Shown here: positions 12,042 through 23,402 of the stretch, one piece after another
Layout: every line of letters begins with the position of its first letter
How positions within the stretch are numbered: the stretch's first letter is position 1
Origin: Argentina anserina
Taxonomy: Eukaryota; Streptophyta; Magnoliopsida; Rosales; Rosaceae
Direction: 5' to 3'
DNA length: 64,000 nucleotides
Assembly: GCF_933775445.1 (NCBI RefSeq)
Contig: NC_065872.1
Coordinates: 21,948,001-22,012,000, forward strand
Translations under genes and position numbers: made by a program
The notes under the pieces: model-generated
What the model saw: the letters and a program-made list of their open reading frames with translations, nothing else
Told to the model about the DNA's origin: nothing
The model's database searches: none

Positions 12042-13203
12042 GGGTCAATTTAGATTAAAACTTTGTTTTTATTACTAAGTTATTTTCTTCTCACTTAGGT
12101 GCCTTGGTGATTGAAGTTGCTAAGTTTGCAAGCGGGAAATGAAGTGAGTAAAGCTCACCTTTTTCAATGTCACCTTTGGCGGTGACAAAGTTACTTATGA
12201 TTGTTATTTAAGTTTAATGATTACTTTTATTTATTTCGAGATTGTGAATATATTGGCGATATATATATATATATATGTATATCTAAATGGTAAAAATGAT
12301 ATGCATATATTATCATTGAATATATATGGTTACGTTATATTCGTGATTTATATATTGTACAATTTCATTGGATTATATTGATTGTGGAGGATGAGACCGA
12401 AAGAGAATAAAATGTACCTCTCGGTAAATTGGAGGTTTGTGGAGGATAATTGTATAGTTGAAGTGTATGTGTGTTTTGTCTGGCCAGAAGGGAAGAAAAT
12501 GTACCTTCCTGTATTATTGATGTTTGAATGCAGTAGTGTGAGTATTGGTGTGTTATGTGATAATGTAGTGAGTTTGTGAGTTGTTGGTTGAGTAGTATTG
12601 ATGTTGTGCTTGTGTGGTTTCGCCGTGTTGGCATATGAGAAGTGTGAGTGTGTGTTTTTCCTTGAGTGGTGGCCTTTTTGGAAAATGAATATGAGTGTGA
12701 TGTGCATTGGTGGAGGCCTTGTTGGCAATATGTTTGCGAGTGTGTGTGTGTGTGTGTTTGTTTTGCTTAGTGGTGGCCCAAGGGGCGAAAATTGATTTGT
12801 TTTGGGAATGTTTGACATTGTTGTGAGATTTCGTGATATTAGTGATGATGTGCCTGTTAGTAGGGTTCTTGATCCACCAACCTTAAAATCGTTCTAAAAA
12901 TATAATTGTTTTGAAAATACGTGGACTTGATCGTCAACGGTCCATGGGTAAGTAAAAATGAAATTTTAGTAAAATGGTTTGAAAAATTGTTAGATAGGAG
13001 GAATATGTTAAATGTGAGTTTTTTTATATTATTTGTTATTTGTAGTAGTGAGGGTGTTAACATAGTCTCAGGGCTATTAACCTACTAAATCTTGATAAAT
13101 ATGTTTTGTTTTCAAAATATATGGACTTGATTGACTACGGTCCATGGGTAAGTAAAATATGATTTTATTGTTATGATTTTTAAAAGGATTAATGGTTAAC
13201 GAC

Positions 13204-15648
13204 TGTCACAGCCCTAAAAATTGAACAATAAAAGTTCAATTTCTGAGCCATGAAAAATTCTAAAATAATCTCAATTATTTTGAAATCGTCTTACAACAAC
13301 AGTGCATCAAAACTGAGTTCAAAGTGCGACTCAGTCGACTTGAATGATACATCACCAATATAAATATGCAAGTATCATTATAATTAGATAATGTAATATC
13401 CACTTGATCCTCACCAAAAGCAAAAAGAGATCACTCAGCAATCCTCCACGTAAGCTCCTCAAGCCTGCTAATCCCCACATGTAGGACTATCTCCTACACC
13501 AGAAATTGGTGTACCGGGATTGTAAATACAAACCCGGTAAACTTTACAGCTTGTATGAGTAACCAACATTTAATATAAATCACAAAGTAAGAGAAGGTAA
13601 CAATTAACATTCTTTAAAACATGTGCACTCATGAGACCCAGGTAACCCCACTAGGTTACCCCTCATGCCGTATAACGGCAGATAAACTAGAGCTCTAACT
13701 GATCGTAACCAATCACCCGGCCAAAAGCTTGGTTCCCGATTTAATTGCCATCACCAAGTCCGAAGACCAGAAAACGTTTTAACAAGACTCAACGTTAAAA
13801 CCGCGTACAATATAACAATCCACTCATGTTTATATTGTACTAAAACCAAGCGATTTTTACACAACAAAATATATAAAAGGTCACACCGATGATCCATCAT
13901 ACTCGAATGTAAATTTTCTTCCCTTCCGGCCCCATCCGTCACAATAATTCTCCAATTTACGGGAATGTACATTTTCTTTCCTTCCGGTCTCATCCGCTAT
14001 AATTAATTTAAGAACAATAAATATCACATAATTTTAAATAAAATCCTAGCATTACATAATATAGAAAACTGTATATATGTATTATATTTACCATTTTAAT
14101 ACACATACACGTCTCACTATATTATATCAATGTCACAGTTCACTTATTTTTTATATAAAGAAATCATTTCAGTAACTTAAATACAACTTAACATAAATAC
14201 AAATCACCGCCAAGGGTAGACTTGACATAGTGAGATTTAATCACCTCAATTCCCGCTTTGCGACTTCTAAACGTCAGGTGAGGCTCGCTCACTTGCTTCA
14301 CCAATCACCTAAGTAACATAAACTCCGCTTAGAAAAGCATAAACCAAGGTAGGTCTCACCAATCTAATTCTCTCTAAAAACTCCATATAACATTTGCTAA
14401 CTTCCAACCCTTTCCGATAACCTCCTCACAACCTAAGTCAAGGTCTTGTCAAGCTCATACTCAAGAATTTCGACAAATTCCAAAACGAAATGAACTCAAC
14501 GACTCTCTAATTATACTTCATTTGATAAAACATGGGGACTACACTAATTCTACTTACTCATAACAACACACATGCATAAACATAAATTAGAACCTCATAT
14601 CCTAACTAAAATTTCATTCCAAAACATAGTGGCACTTGCTGCCGGCCAAACATACTACAAACCAAGAGTTTCCCCTCAAATCTTCAACTCTCACTATCAC
14701 AACTACATTTCAAATAAGTAATACTATCAAATTCAACTGAGAGATTCGAAGTTTACCAAGCACAAACAGTTTCCCGAGTCACTCTGTCCTGAGCTTGGAA
14801 TTTATGTTCAACTTCCTCCTTTGCTAGAAAAGGCTTGAGCCATCACCTTGGGTCGACATACAACTCCTACACGATGCAACTCCATCACCACCAAGCTCAG
14901 GAACAGCTGGAAACGCCGCTGAATCCCTGCCCTGAAGCAGCATCTATAAGCTTGGGTTGCTTCCCCAAACAGCCTCCAAGGCTCTTGCAGACGTGTTCCA
15001 AGGTATGAGAGTGGTCAGTTGAAGGTGGCCTCAAGCCATAGACTCGCCGACGACGGAGCTTGGAACGGCGATGAAATCGGCAGAAATTTCAGAGAGTTTA
15101 TGTGGCTTCTAGGTGACGAAGGGTAGTGTGCCACCTCTACAGACAGAAGCGGCCGGTTGTGCGGTTCCAACGAGACCGACATCGGCTTGATCGACGACGA
15201 GACGAGTGTGATCGAAGGAGAAGAAAAATCAGAGCTGAGATGGGGGTCGGAGCAAATTTGCGCGGCCTCTGTTTCTAAATTCTGATTTTTATGAAATTAG
15301 GGTTTCCAAAAATGCCCTTTTATACTCTTCCAGAAATTGAAACCAAACTTCCGTTGCTAACAACTTTTACATACGGAATCCGATTATGGCGTGCCGCATG
15401 TCTACGAACTCGTATCGATGAGCTCTTTGACTTTCGTAAAGGAAGTTTTCAGAGACGAGCGACGGATTAAAAATCAACTCTTGAGCCACTAAAAATATAA
15501 CATTTTTCAACCTTTAATTTTCTAAATCACTTCCATTTCATAATGACAACAAACGAGAAGGTGTAGAATGTGAATTTACTCGAATGACCGAACATAATAA
15601 TTTACGAGAAATTATAAGAAATGGAACTCAAAAATTCGGGATATTACA
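13204..15648 (-). mobile_element. Nested long solo LTR, minus orientation
   Basis: Plus-strand reading is TGTCACAGCCCTAAAAATTG ... TTCGGGATATTACA. Its minus-strand start TGTAATATCCCGAATTTTTG matches the start of the host LTR 10860. Flanking 5-mers ACGAC (13199-13203) and AGGAC (15649-15653) form a TSD with one mismatch. A TATA box (complement at 15317-15324) and the CGTAGAC-type module (near 15405) sit about 330 bp from the minus-strand 5' end. It is a related family member inserted in reverse into 10860-17040. Confidence 0.7.
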
Positions 15649-17442
15649 AGGACTATGTTAAATGATTGTGATGTAGGATTCTTATTTATTAGATTTATCT
15701 GTTTGATAAGTGATTTCCTAAACTACGCTATTCTGCAGGAATCACTACTTGTTCTTGTGTGCTGTGTAATCTCCCGAACTAAATTTATGACATGGATTAC
15801 ACTTTTCTTATCTTATTTCTTGTGACGTAAATTTTTGAACCACGTTTTCATGCAAGATTCACTATTTGTTTTCTTCCTTGTTCTTCTTGTTTGAGTGTGT
15901 TTTATCGAGTTGAGTGTTGTGGCGTTGTGAAGTGGCGTGGTGTCGTGTCGTGTCGTTTGTTGTTGTGCCCAAGTGGTGGCCAAAGTGGCAATAGGCAGTG
16001 TCTACTATTCATGGGGCAAAGTGTTGAACTCATGATTAGTTTGTTTGTGTGGAGCATCATTCATGAGGCCAAAGTGTTGAACTCATGAATGACTCAATGG
16101 TTTTTGAGCGTCATCTAGAATGATGTTGTTGGTGTCGTGGAGTGAATGTCGTTTGAGGAGTGACATCGGGTTGCCGTAACTTCAAGAATAGCTTAGTGTG
16201 CATTGCTTGAGTGTTGTCTATATTGGGGAGTGACTTCGGGTTGTCATAACCTCAGGAGTAGAGTTGTGTGTGTGCGAAGTGGTTGCCGTAGTTGTGGAGC
16301 GGTGTTTCTTTGACTGCTTGTGATTGTTACATGTTTACTTATCTTTTGTATTTTATTGTATGTTTAAGTGATTTTTGAACTATGCTATTATGCAGGAATC
16401 ACTTATCTTGTAATGTATTTTTCTTCTTGGTATACGTGAATTTTTGAACTATGCTTTCCTGCAGGATTTACTAATTGTTTTCTTGTTTAGTGGTGTGTGT
16501 TGGACCTTGAGTAAGAGGTGAAGAGAGTGTTGTAGAATGTGTAATGTGTGGTAGTGTTATTGTTGTTGAGATGATGATGTTAAGTTGAGAACTTAACTTT
16601 GATTGAGATGTGATGCATTATTTATTGTCGTTGTTGCATGATATTGTTGTTGTTTATCTGTTGAGATATTTTAGTTTACTCATACCAGCTGTGAAGCTGA
16701 CCGAGTTTGTGTTTACAATCCCAGTGTACCAACCAATGATGCAGGGGGTAGTGTTGTAGGTAGTACGTAGTCACAATTAGAGACTCAAGCAGCTGTCAGC
16801 AGTTTGCTGTTTTGATTTCAGTTCTTTTAGTCTTGGTGAGACTCGAGCGGAATCCTACGACTGTATTTATTTACTGAAGTGTAAAAAGTGAGTTTGGATT
16901 CATGTTGTAATTGAGTTGTTTGTTTGAACTCAAATCGATATTTAACAGCTGTATTGTAATTTCAATTATATTGAGATTATTTTAGAGTGTTATCGTTCTA
17001 AATTTTGAAATTTTACTGTTTAGAATTTAAGGTCGCTACAAAAACACTAAATATTCTAATAGTTTTCATACGCAATAGAATTCTTCATCTTTTGTAATTT
17101 GAAATCTCCTCTTATCCAAGAAATATAGGGCCTACGTTTTGAGGAACTTGAAAAAAAAGTAACCAACTTCCACTCAAAATCCACTAAGAACGTCTCATAT
17201 TTCTATTTTTTTTTCTGAAAATAAATAAATTTCTATACCCTTTTTGTTATAAAATTTAATAGATCAAAGGAAAAAAAATGAATTAGCAACTTGGTAATTC
17301 TATATGTTAAATTGCTTTAATTACTAAAGATAATAAAAAATATATATTCATTTAAATGCAATTGACATTTTTTTACCTTCTTTTCCTACCATATTGTTTG
17401 TCAACGAAAGCCGTTAGTCAGATAAAAATATACAAGTAATGG

Positions 17443-17606
17443 ACGGAAATAAATTTGCTACCATCATTTATTTGCCCACATTATGTCAATTGTTCTAAAC
17501 TCATGTCATGTGTCTAAATATGAGTTGAGAAAAGACACATGATATGAGTTTATAAAGATATGCATAAAGTGAGAAAATGAAAAGTAATAGGTAAATTTAC
17601 TTCCGT
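17443..17606. mobile_element. Foldback MITE in the promoter of the Hikeshi-like gene
   Basis: A 164-bp imperfect palindrome. The outer ends ACGGAAATAAATTT and the complement of AAATTTACTTCCGT pair, and the central arms AAACTCATGTCATGTGTCT and AGACACATGATATGAGTTT form a strong stem around a loop of about 15 nt. It ends about 150 bp before the Hikeshi-like start codon. A transcript through it could fold into a hairpin. Superfamily not assigned. Confidence 0.6.
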
Positions 17607-17714
17607 AATTTGAGTAATCTTTCTCTGACCCAAAAATCTAGTGTACCGGAGGCTTCTCACGTCCCCCCTTTTACATTCACCTCTGCTTCTCTTCACCCTG
17701 ACACAAAAACCCTG

Positions 17715-17736
17715 AAACCCTAAACTCTACTGGGCT
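17715..17736 (+). promoter_or_regulatory. Telo-box plus site II motif
   Basis: AAACCCTA (17715-17722) and TGGGCT (17731-17736) lie within 45 bp of the start codon at 17759. This telo-box/site II pair is common near transcription starts of plant growth-related and housekeeping genes. Confidence 0.5.
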
Positions 17737-17758
17737 CAAAGCAACAAGAAGAAGAAGA

Positions 17759-18322
17759 ATGTTTGGGGTTGTATTCCCAAACCGTAGCTTCCCAATGGAC
17801 ATCAGCTCCTTCTCCCAAATCGACACTTTCCATTGGGTCCTCGACATGAACACCTTCGTCGGCGAGGCCTACGATCAGGTCCGTGAAATCTGCATCTTCC
17901 TCTTAAACGGCTTCCAGCTCCCCCCGGACAAGGCCCTCGCCGTTTACATCCAGTCCCCCGGCTCCGCCTTCTTCTTCTGCGGCGCCATCACCCTCGCTCG
18001 CCCCTCCGCCGTCCTCGCCCTCCCCTGGCCGGACCCCGGCGGCCAGCTCCAGCTCACCGCCGACGCCGCACCTCTCTCCGCCAAGATCGGCGTCTCCGTG
18101 GAGGACCTGGCCACGCTGCCGTCCCTGGACGTCACCGCCGGGAAGCGGATTGAGCGCCTGGCAATGAAGGTCGGGGAGAATTTATTCAATTTCATGCAGT
18201 CGTTTTGTGGAGTCGATGGGTCGAAGCTGGTGGTGCCCATGGATATATTGGACCGGTGGTTCAAGAAATTCCAGGAGAGGGCTAAGCGAGACCCCGAGTA
18301 TCTCAAGGGCTTCGTTTTGTAA
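17759..18322 (+). CDS. Hikeshi/OPI10-like protein
   Basis: Single-exon gene of 187 aa starting at the first ATG after the telo-box. The N terminus MFGVVFPNRSFP, a hydrophobic strand AVYIQSPGSAFFFCGAI, a proline-rich link to ALALPWPDPGG, and a C-terminal tail WFKKFQERAKRDPEYLKGFVL match the Hikeshi (OPI10, DUF775) family, whose members are about 190-200 aa. In animals Hikeshi carries HSP70 through nuclear pores during heat stress; plant homologues are linked to thermotolerance. The N-terminal domain binds FG nucleoporins and the C-terminal tail assists dimerisation; that assignment is from family knowledge. Codon use is strongly C/G-ending from 17870 to 18160, unlike the AT-rich surroundings. 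No disruption was seen. A MITE lies in the promoter and two lie downstream. Confidence 0.9.
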   Translation: MFGVVFPNRSFPMDISSFSQIDTFHWVLDMNTFVGEAYDQVREICIFLLNGFQLPPDKALAVYIQSPGSAFFFCGAITLARPSAVLALPWPDPGGQLQLTADAAPLSAKIGVSVEDLATLPSLDVTAGKRIERLAMKVGENLFNFMQSFCGVDGSKLVVPMDILDRWFKKFQERAKRDPEYLKGFVL

Positions 18323-19827
18323 TTCCCCGTAAGCAAATCCCTACTTCTTCTTTTTGATTCATTGTTTTTTGTTTCAGTTTAGATTTTGTGAGGGTTACGA
18401 AAATGTGGTCTCTGAAATTGGTGTGAAAAATTTTGGGCAGGAGATGCAGGTAGAGTTGTTTGATGGAAACAATGGATAGGTGTGTATGAATATGGCCACC
18501 GAATTCATTTTGTTTAGTTTGCCAGTGAGTAACCACCGAATTTGGCCAAAATGTGTATGAATTGTTGGAATCTTCTGTTTCATCTGTGTATAAACATGGC
18601 ACCAGCTTTGTTAATTCTGAACTTTAACATTATGAGTTTTTTACTTATGCTGTTGAATGATATAGAAATCTTGACATAATGATTCATATTTTTCGTGACA
18701 AGAGCAAAAGTTTCATAACTTTCATTTAAAGTAGGGGAGTTCAAATACATGCCCCTACAATCAAACTGATTTAGGAAAATAGCACAGGATATAAATCATG
18801 ATGCAGAGAAACAGTACCACACACACACTTGGAAATTGATTAACAAGCCAGTTCAGAATCTCTACATATGAGTATTAGGAAAGGTAGCATATTGAGCTAC
18901 CTGAAGTGCTAACATATGTCTGTTGAAGTGTCGTCGATAAATTGTAACCCTTTTATCTCGTTCATTAACCTTTACCTCTGAGGTGATTAATAAATCTGGG
19001 ACATTAGGATGCTGACAAGCATTCAGTTTGTGTTCTCTGATGTGGTTGCTTGGCTTGAATATACTTCCGCTTGCTTCCACTGTGAAGCTTTAATTTGCAT
19101 TAGAGCTCGAAGAAGGATTAATACTTGTAATGTAGCTGTCTTCTCTGTGCCAATTCGCCTTATTGGTCTGCTATTTAAAATAGATATGGAAAGTATGATC
19201 ACTCCTTTCTTCACTCTGGTTGCTGCATCCTCCAGTTAACTGTTTAGGGTGACTTTGATGGGAAAATGAGGGGGTTTGGTTGCAAGGAGGTGTGCTGTTC
19301 AGGAAATCGCTCGGGTGCTATGGATTGAAAGTCATGTTAGGAGGGATTGAGGGATGAAGAGGTAGATCTTGTTGGATAAAGTCCAATTTTGGTCTTCTCA
19401 TTGGGAGAGATTGGAATGCTGTAGTGTTTTAGTCATTTTTTGTTGTCGTTTAAGGTGTCTTATATATGTATATCTTGCTAGTTTTCAAACTATTGTTTCT
19501 GTTCTTATTTAAAGTTACTTTCCTAATATGCGACCATGTTTGTTTTGGATTGTGGCTTTCAATTACTTCAAATTACCCTAGCTGTCTCTTGAGACATATC
19601 TAGAACTGGATCTTACTATCTCGTGATACAACTAACAAGGTTAACTCTTTCCTATACCTTTGTTATCCTTTTCAGTTACAATAAGTATAAATCTGTGGAG
19701 TACTAACTATTAGATTTGTTTAGGAATCGCGTCGTATGTTCTATTCCATTCAGATGAGCAGTTTTTGATATGCATGAAAAAAAAATAGGGTGAAGCTGGA
19801 AGGTTTTGTATTGAGTTTGTTATCCTC
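18323..19827 (+). other. 3' flank of the Hikeshi-like gene
   Basis: T-rich sequence with a GTAAGC donor-like site at 18329, so the 3'UTR may be spliced. Short ORFs on both strands between 18.3 and 19.3 kb have no recognisable domain. No further gene called. Confidence 0.4.
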
Positions 19828-20203
19828 AGGATTGTACATTTGTACTGTGCGGATTTCATCATTAGACCAACTTTTCGATCGGATTTTATATTTTCACCGT
19901 CCAATCTTTATGTTATAACATATAGATCATCTCAGTAAATTCTCAGTCAATTTGGTAATTATTAAGTTACTCAAACTTGCAATTTTTTACTATAGATATA
20001 AACGGTTTAAGTTTGGCATATTTCAATTCGTCCATTAATATTTATCTTGTTGGATACTTTAACGGTTATCAAATTCACTGAAAATTTATAGAGATTATCT
20101 ATATGTTATAACCTAAGATTGGACGGTAAAGATGTGAAAATTCAATCGAAAAGTTGGTTTAAAGATGAAATCAGCACAGTAAGAAACTAAGAAATGGTAA
20201 GGA
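19828..20203. mobile_element. Foldback MITE
   Basis: Arms of about 120 bp (about 19845-19960 and 20065-20190) are complements. Shared cores include ACTGTGCGGATTTCATC / GATGAAATCAGCACAGT, ACCAACTTTTCGAT and GTTATAACATATAGAT. Outer boundaries are approximate and no clear TSD was found. Non-coding. Confidence 0.6.
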
Positions 20204-20252
20204 CCTCTTTAGCCAAGAAAATCTGATATATATATATATATATATTTATATA

Positions 20253-20651
20253 CAGTCCCTATCTAGAGTGAAGCTTCATTCTGAAATTACAGAGTGAAGT
20301 TCCAATTTTGGCATACTTTTCGGTTAAATGTTTTCACCATAAGCGATTCAATATTTAGGTATGTTATTCAAGATTATCTCTACAAAATTTCATCCAATTT
20401 GATAATGGTTTGAACTTTCAAAATTGAGATTTACACGAACGGTTCACGTTGAACAGTTTTAATCATTCATTGATTTAATCTAATTTTAATACCTTAATGA
20501 TGTCCGAATTTGATAAAACTTTGTAGACATGATCTTCAATAACATACCTAAATATTAAATCGCTTATGGTGAAAAAATTTGACCGAAAAGTGTGCCAAAA
20601 TTGGAACTTCACTTTGTAATTCCAGAGTGAAACTCAGCTGGATAGGGACTG
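20253..20651. mobile_element. Foldback MITE with CAGTCCCTATC ends
   Basis: The terminal inverted repeats CAGTCCCTATC and GATAGGGACTG open arms of nearly 180 bp (for example CCAATTTTGGCA near 20311 and TGCCAAAATTGG near 20593; ACATACCTAAATATT near 20540 pairs with 20355). It is embedded in (TA)n on both sides, so the TSD cannot be read: TA or a longer TA-rich string are both possible. Length 399 bp. Confidence 0.75.
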
Positions 20652-20832
20652 TATATATATATATTAGAAAAACGAATATTTGTGTTGTATTTGTGGGGAA
20701 ATAAATCTTGCTTTGTAAATATTCTTCAACCGTCTACATGTTTACCGAATAAAGAGGTATTGGATACGAGCTGAGGAGATGGAGGATTTCAGAATGATTA
20801 AGGATGGGTTTCCACAGGCTATGTTCTGTGGT

Positions 20833-21939
20833 CAGCAACTTCAGGCCAAATACTTTCCTCATACCTGCTATCTCCAGGCAAAGCTTGGTTAGAAGCCCCT
20901 AAGCTATTTGGGTAGAAACCTTTATAACTTTTGGGCGGAGAAATACCCCACCCAGCTACTTCTCTTGACGACCTTCTAATTTATTACTAAGTTTCTCTTT
21001 AAAATAAGCAAAGTTCTGATATTGGAATGAAACTGAGTGGAGTGATTCTATTAGGCGTAAATATGAGGTTAAAGACGAAGAATTAAAGAGAACATTTAAG
21101 GTAGCTTGCTTACTTAGCGCTTGCGCTAAGGTAATTGCATTGCATGTACAAGCACGGGGCTCTGAACTCACCCTCAATCTCTTGCGGATGCTGACTAGTG
21201 GCTACTAGTTACATGCTACCAATTCTTCAGTGTCATACAGATGGTTGTAATCTTTCGCATAGCCTGGTACATTGGAACACTGGAAGCCAGATTAGCCCAT
21301 TCTGTTGATATCACCTTCGTAACAACGCTCGTCTTTGGTCTAGATTCTAGAACGACGTACTCAATTTGAAACCTCATCTTCTGACGAGTTGTTTTGACTG
21401 GAGTTGCACCAAAAAACCCCCCAAAAAAATTCGGACATGATCCCCACGAATAGGGAGAAGATGATGATCTCATGACGCCAACGACGAAAGACTTATTGAG
21501 CGACTTGCATTGTGCCCCGGTACAGCAAGTTTCTTTCATTCATGCCTTGGTTAATTACTTAACACCCTCCTTACTGCCATGTACGGGAGCCCCAAAATAT
21601 CCTAAATCTAATTGCTCCTAGTCGTTCAGGGCTTCTTGGAATTAAAGCAAGTGTACACCTCCAGGCCCTCGTGTCAAGGGCAAGGAGATCATTCAGTTTG
21701 TTTTTTTTCCTTTTTCGCATAAACTTTGCCTATAGCCCTATATTATATGCCTTTAGTTCATAGTTTATTGGCTCACTTTTTCATTCTTGTTTAAGTGAGC
21801 GCGGAATAGTCTAGGGGTTTACAGTTGTATACGCTAGTCATTTAGTTCTTAGTTGTTCTCTGTGCGCATGGCGGTGGAACGGTTAACCTTGTAAACTCCT
21901 CTTTAGTCAATGAATTATTTTTCCAATTAAAAAAAAAAA
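20833..21939 (+). mobile_element. LINE remnant with poly(A) tail
   Basis: At 20833-20892 the frame reads QQLQAKYFPHTCYLQAKLG then a stop. This resembles the conserved A-R/K-Y-F-P...A..G segment downstream of the RT core in plant LINEs. At 21860-21939 a GGTTAACCTTGTAAACTCC..TCAATGAATTATTTTTCC stretch followed by A11 resembles plant LINE 3' ends. The DNA between (two minus-strand ORFs at 20956-21177 and 21216-21539, unrecognised) may be eroded LINE or an unrelated insert, so joining both ends into one element is inference. Confidence 0.4.
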
Positions 21940-22200
21940 GATTAGAGGAGCAACTCCACTCCTGAACCATGTTATATTTATTATGTACTCGAAATGAAAC
22001 CAGTTCACCACCGTCTCTATATATTAAAATAATTATAAAAAGTCATATTAAACTAACCTAATTATAAAAAAGTCACAAACAGTTTCAAAATCACAAAAAA
22101 CTCCCTCAGTATAATTTCTTAAACCATTGCCCGAAGTTTTCACAAAAATTACCAATAATGCCACCGCCCAATTTGTTTAGCTTCCACAGATCTTAACCGT

Positions 22201-22672
22201 TGTTAACGTAGTGAATTGTGCTGATGCAATACGCTACACTCTTTATTGATGCGATACGCCGTGCTCCTCATTCCTTCCCTGTCACAAGTAGCACGAGTCG
22301 TCAAAGTGGAGACCACGGTGACGTGGTCTTCAACTCTCCGATGTTCAAGTCAGATTGGTAATAATTTATGCAGAGTAACAGTGGGTAGTTAAGTGCACTT
22401 ACCTTACGAGGTCAATGGTTTGACCTTTTATATTTGAATGGAGGTAGATCATTCACTCATCTTCCAGTGGGATAGAGTCTGATTAAGGTGTTCTCTGGAG
22501 CCTTTTTTGGGATGCGCGTGAGGGTGCGTTCGTAGTCGGTTTGGGCCGCGGGGCGGCCCATTGCACAGCTAGTGTTGTTGGCGCACTGCTGGTATTGCGA
22601 GGTTGGGCTATTTATTAGCCTTAGTGTGCTGATAGTTGCGCTGATTATGACGGGCATAAGCCTATGCCAACA
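22201..22672 (-). mobile_element. 3' LTR of the Gypsy element
   Basis: On the minus strand it begins TGTTGGCATAGG directly after a polypurine tract and runs to a CGTTAACA end, giving TGTT...AACA termini. A TATA box (TATAAAAGG, complement near 22428-22438) lies about 240 bp from its 5' end. The inner boundary is firm because of the polypurine tract; the outer boundary rests on the terminal dinucleotide only. Confidence 0.6.
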
Positions 22673-22689
22673 AGTCCCCCCAAGTTCCC
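22673..22689 (-). other. Polypurine tract
   Basis: Minus-strand GGGAACTTGGGGGGACT immediately before the TG of the 3' LTR; a purine-rich primer site for plus-strand DNA synthesis by the Gypsy RT. Confidence 0.65.
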
Positions 22690-22860
22690 AGTTTAGGGAG
22701 GCAATTTCTTGACATGGGAGTTAAAATTAAGCATTTCGCCATAATCAGTGGTGGGTCTCGCAGACCAACCTCGGAGTCCCCCCACTCCCCGGTTAAGGAA
22801 TGCCAAGTTGCGAATGGTGTAATGAACTGTGTCGAGCCTCTTTGGGTGTTGGTTGGTCTC

Positions 22861-23402
22861 GGTGCGTCTGTCGTAGCGTATTAAATATTTACGCGTGGGA
22901 CATCTAGCACGTTCATAATAGTGTAGTGAATCCTTACGCGTAGGACGTTTTCGAGCGCTATTGTAGTGCATCCGTCATAGTGTATTAAGTGTTTACACGT
23001 AGGACATCTAGATGCTATTTTTGAGCGCATTGCATCCGTCATAGCGTAGTAAATCTTTACGCGTAGGACGTCTTTGAACACTATCTTTGAGTGCAGTGCG
23101 TCCGTCATAGCGTAGTAAATCTTTACGCGTAGGACGTCTTTGAACACTATCTTTGAGCGCAGTGCGTTCGTCATAGCGTAGTAAATCTTTACGCGTAGGA
23201 CGTCTTTGAACGCTATTTTTGAGCACAGTGCGTCCGTCATATCGTAGTAAATCTTTACGCGTAGGACGTCTTTGAACGCTATCTTTGAGCTCAGTGCGTC
23301 TGTCGTGGCGTAGTAAATCTTTACGCGTAGGACGTCTTTGAACACTATCTTTGAACAGAGTTCGTCCATCATAGTGTAGTAAATCTTTACGCGTAGGACG
23401 TC
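22861..23402. repeat. Tandem array of 66-bp units (22 codons each)
   Basis: The word GTAGGACGTCT recurs at 23063, 23129, 23195, 23261, 23327 and 23393, a period of exactly 66. Shorter, eroded units precede it near 22894, 22940 and 22999. Because 66 is divisible by three, the minus strand stays open through the array and repeats a 22-residue pattern containing VLRVKIYYAMTDA; a second open frame carries RRPTRKDLLRYDGRT. It lies between the antisense ORF and the 3' LTR of the Gypsy element. Units differ by only a few bases. Confidence 0.9.

Larger units (their letters stand above)
10860..17040 (+). mobile_element. Long solo LTR (or non-coding LTR element), plus orientation, with nested insert
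   Basis: Starts TGTAATAACCCGAATTTTC, ends AAGGTCGCTACA, and is flanked by a perfect 5-bp duplication AAAAC (10855-10859 and 17041-17045). Removing the nested 13204-15648 insert leaves about 3.7 kb. A TATA box (TATAAAAG, 11183-11190) lies about 320 bp from the left end, behind a module with CGTAGAGTTCATCAATACGA (near 11080) that recurs in the sister copies. No gag or pol residues are present and no second terminal copy was seen, so a solo LTR of a long-LTR Gypsy element fits best; a large non-autonomous derivative is the alternative. Short ORFs inside have no known domain. Confidence 0.7.
10721..17345. repeat. Inverted-repeat element split by a long LTR
   Basis: The arm at about 10721-10845 is the complement of that at about 17237-17345; shared cores include TTTAATAGATCAAAGG, ATTAGCAACTT and AAATTGCTTTAATTA. 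The 6.2-kb LTR unit at 10860-17040 sits between the arms with its own 5-bp TSD, so the foldback element was present first. Without the insert, the foldback would be about 440 bp. Its own TSD was not found. Confidence 0.65.

Noticed and set aside
12348..12818. 156-codon minus-strand ORF
   Set aside because: Rich in Thr/His/Asn because of GTGTGT-type DNA inside a long LTR; no domain, and not conserved in sister copies.
20956..21539. Two minus-strand ORFs as a small gene
   Set aside because: A stretch around TRQKMRFQIEYVVLESRP looks protein-like, but no family was recognised, no splice-consistent start or end was found, and the region is bracketed by LINE-like sequence.
22861..23402. CRISPR-like array
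   Set aside because: Units are contiguous 66-bp tandem repeats without unique spacers, inside a plant retrotransposon.
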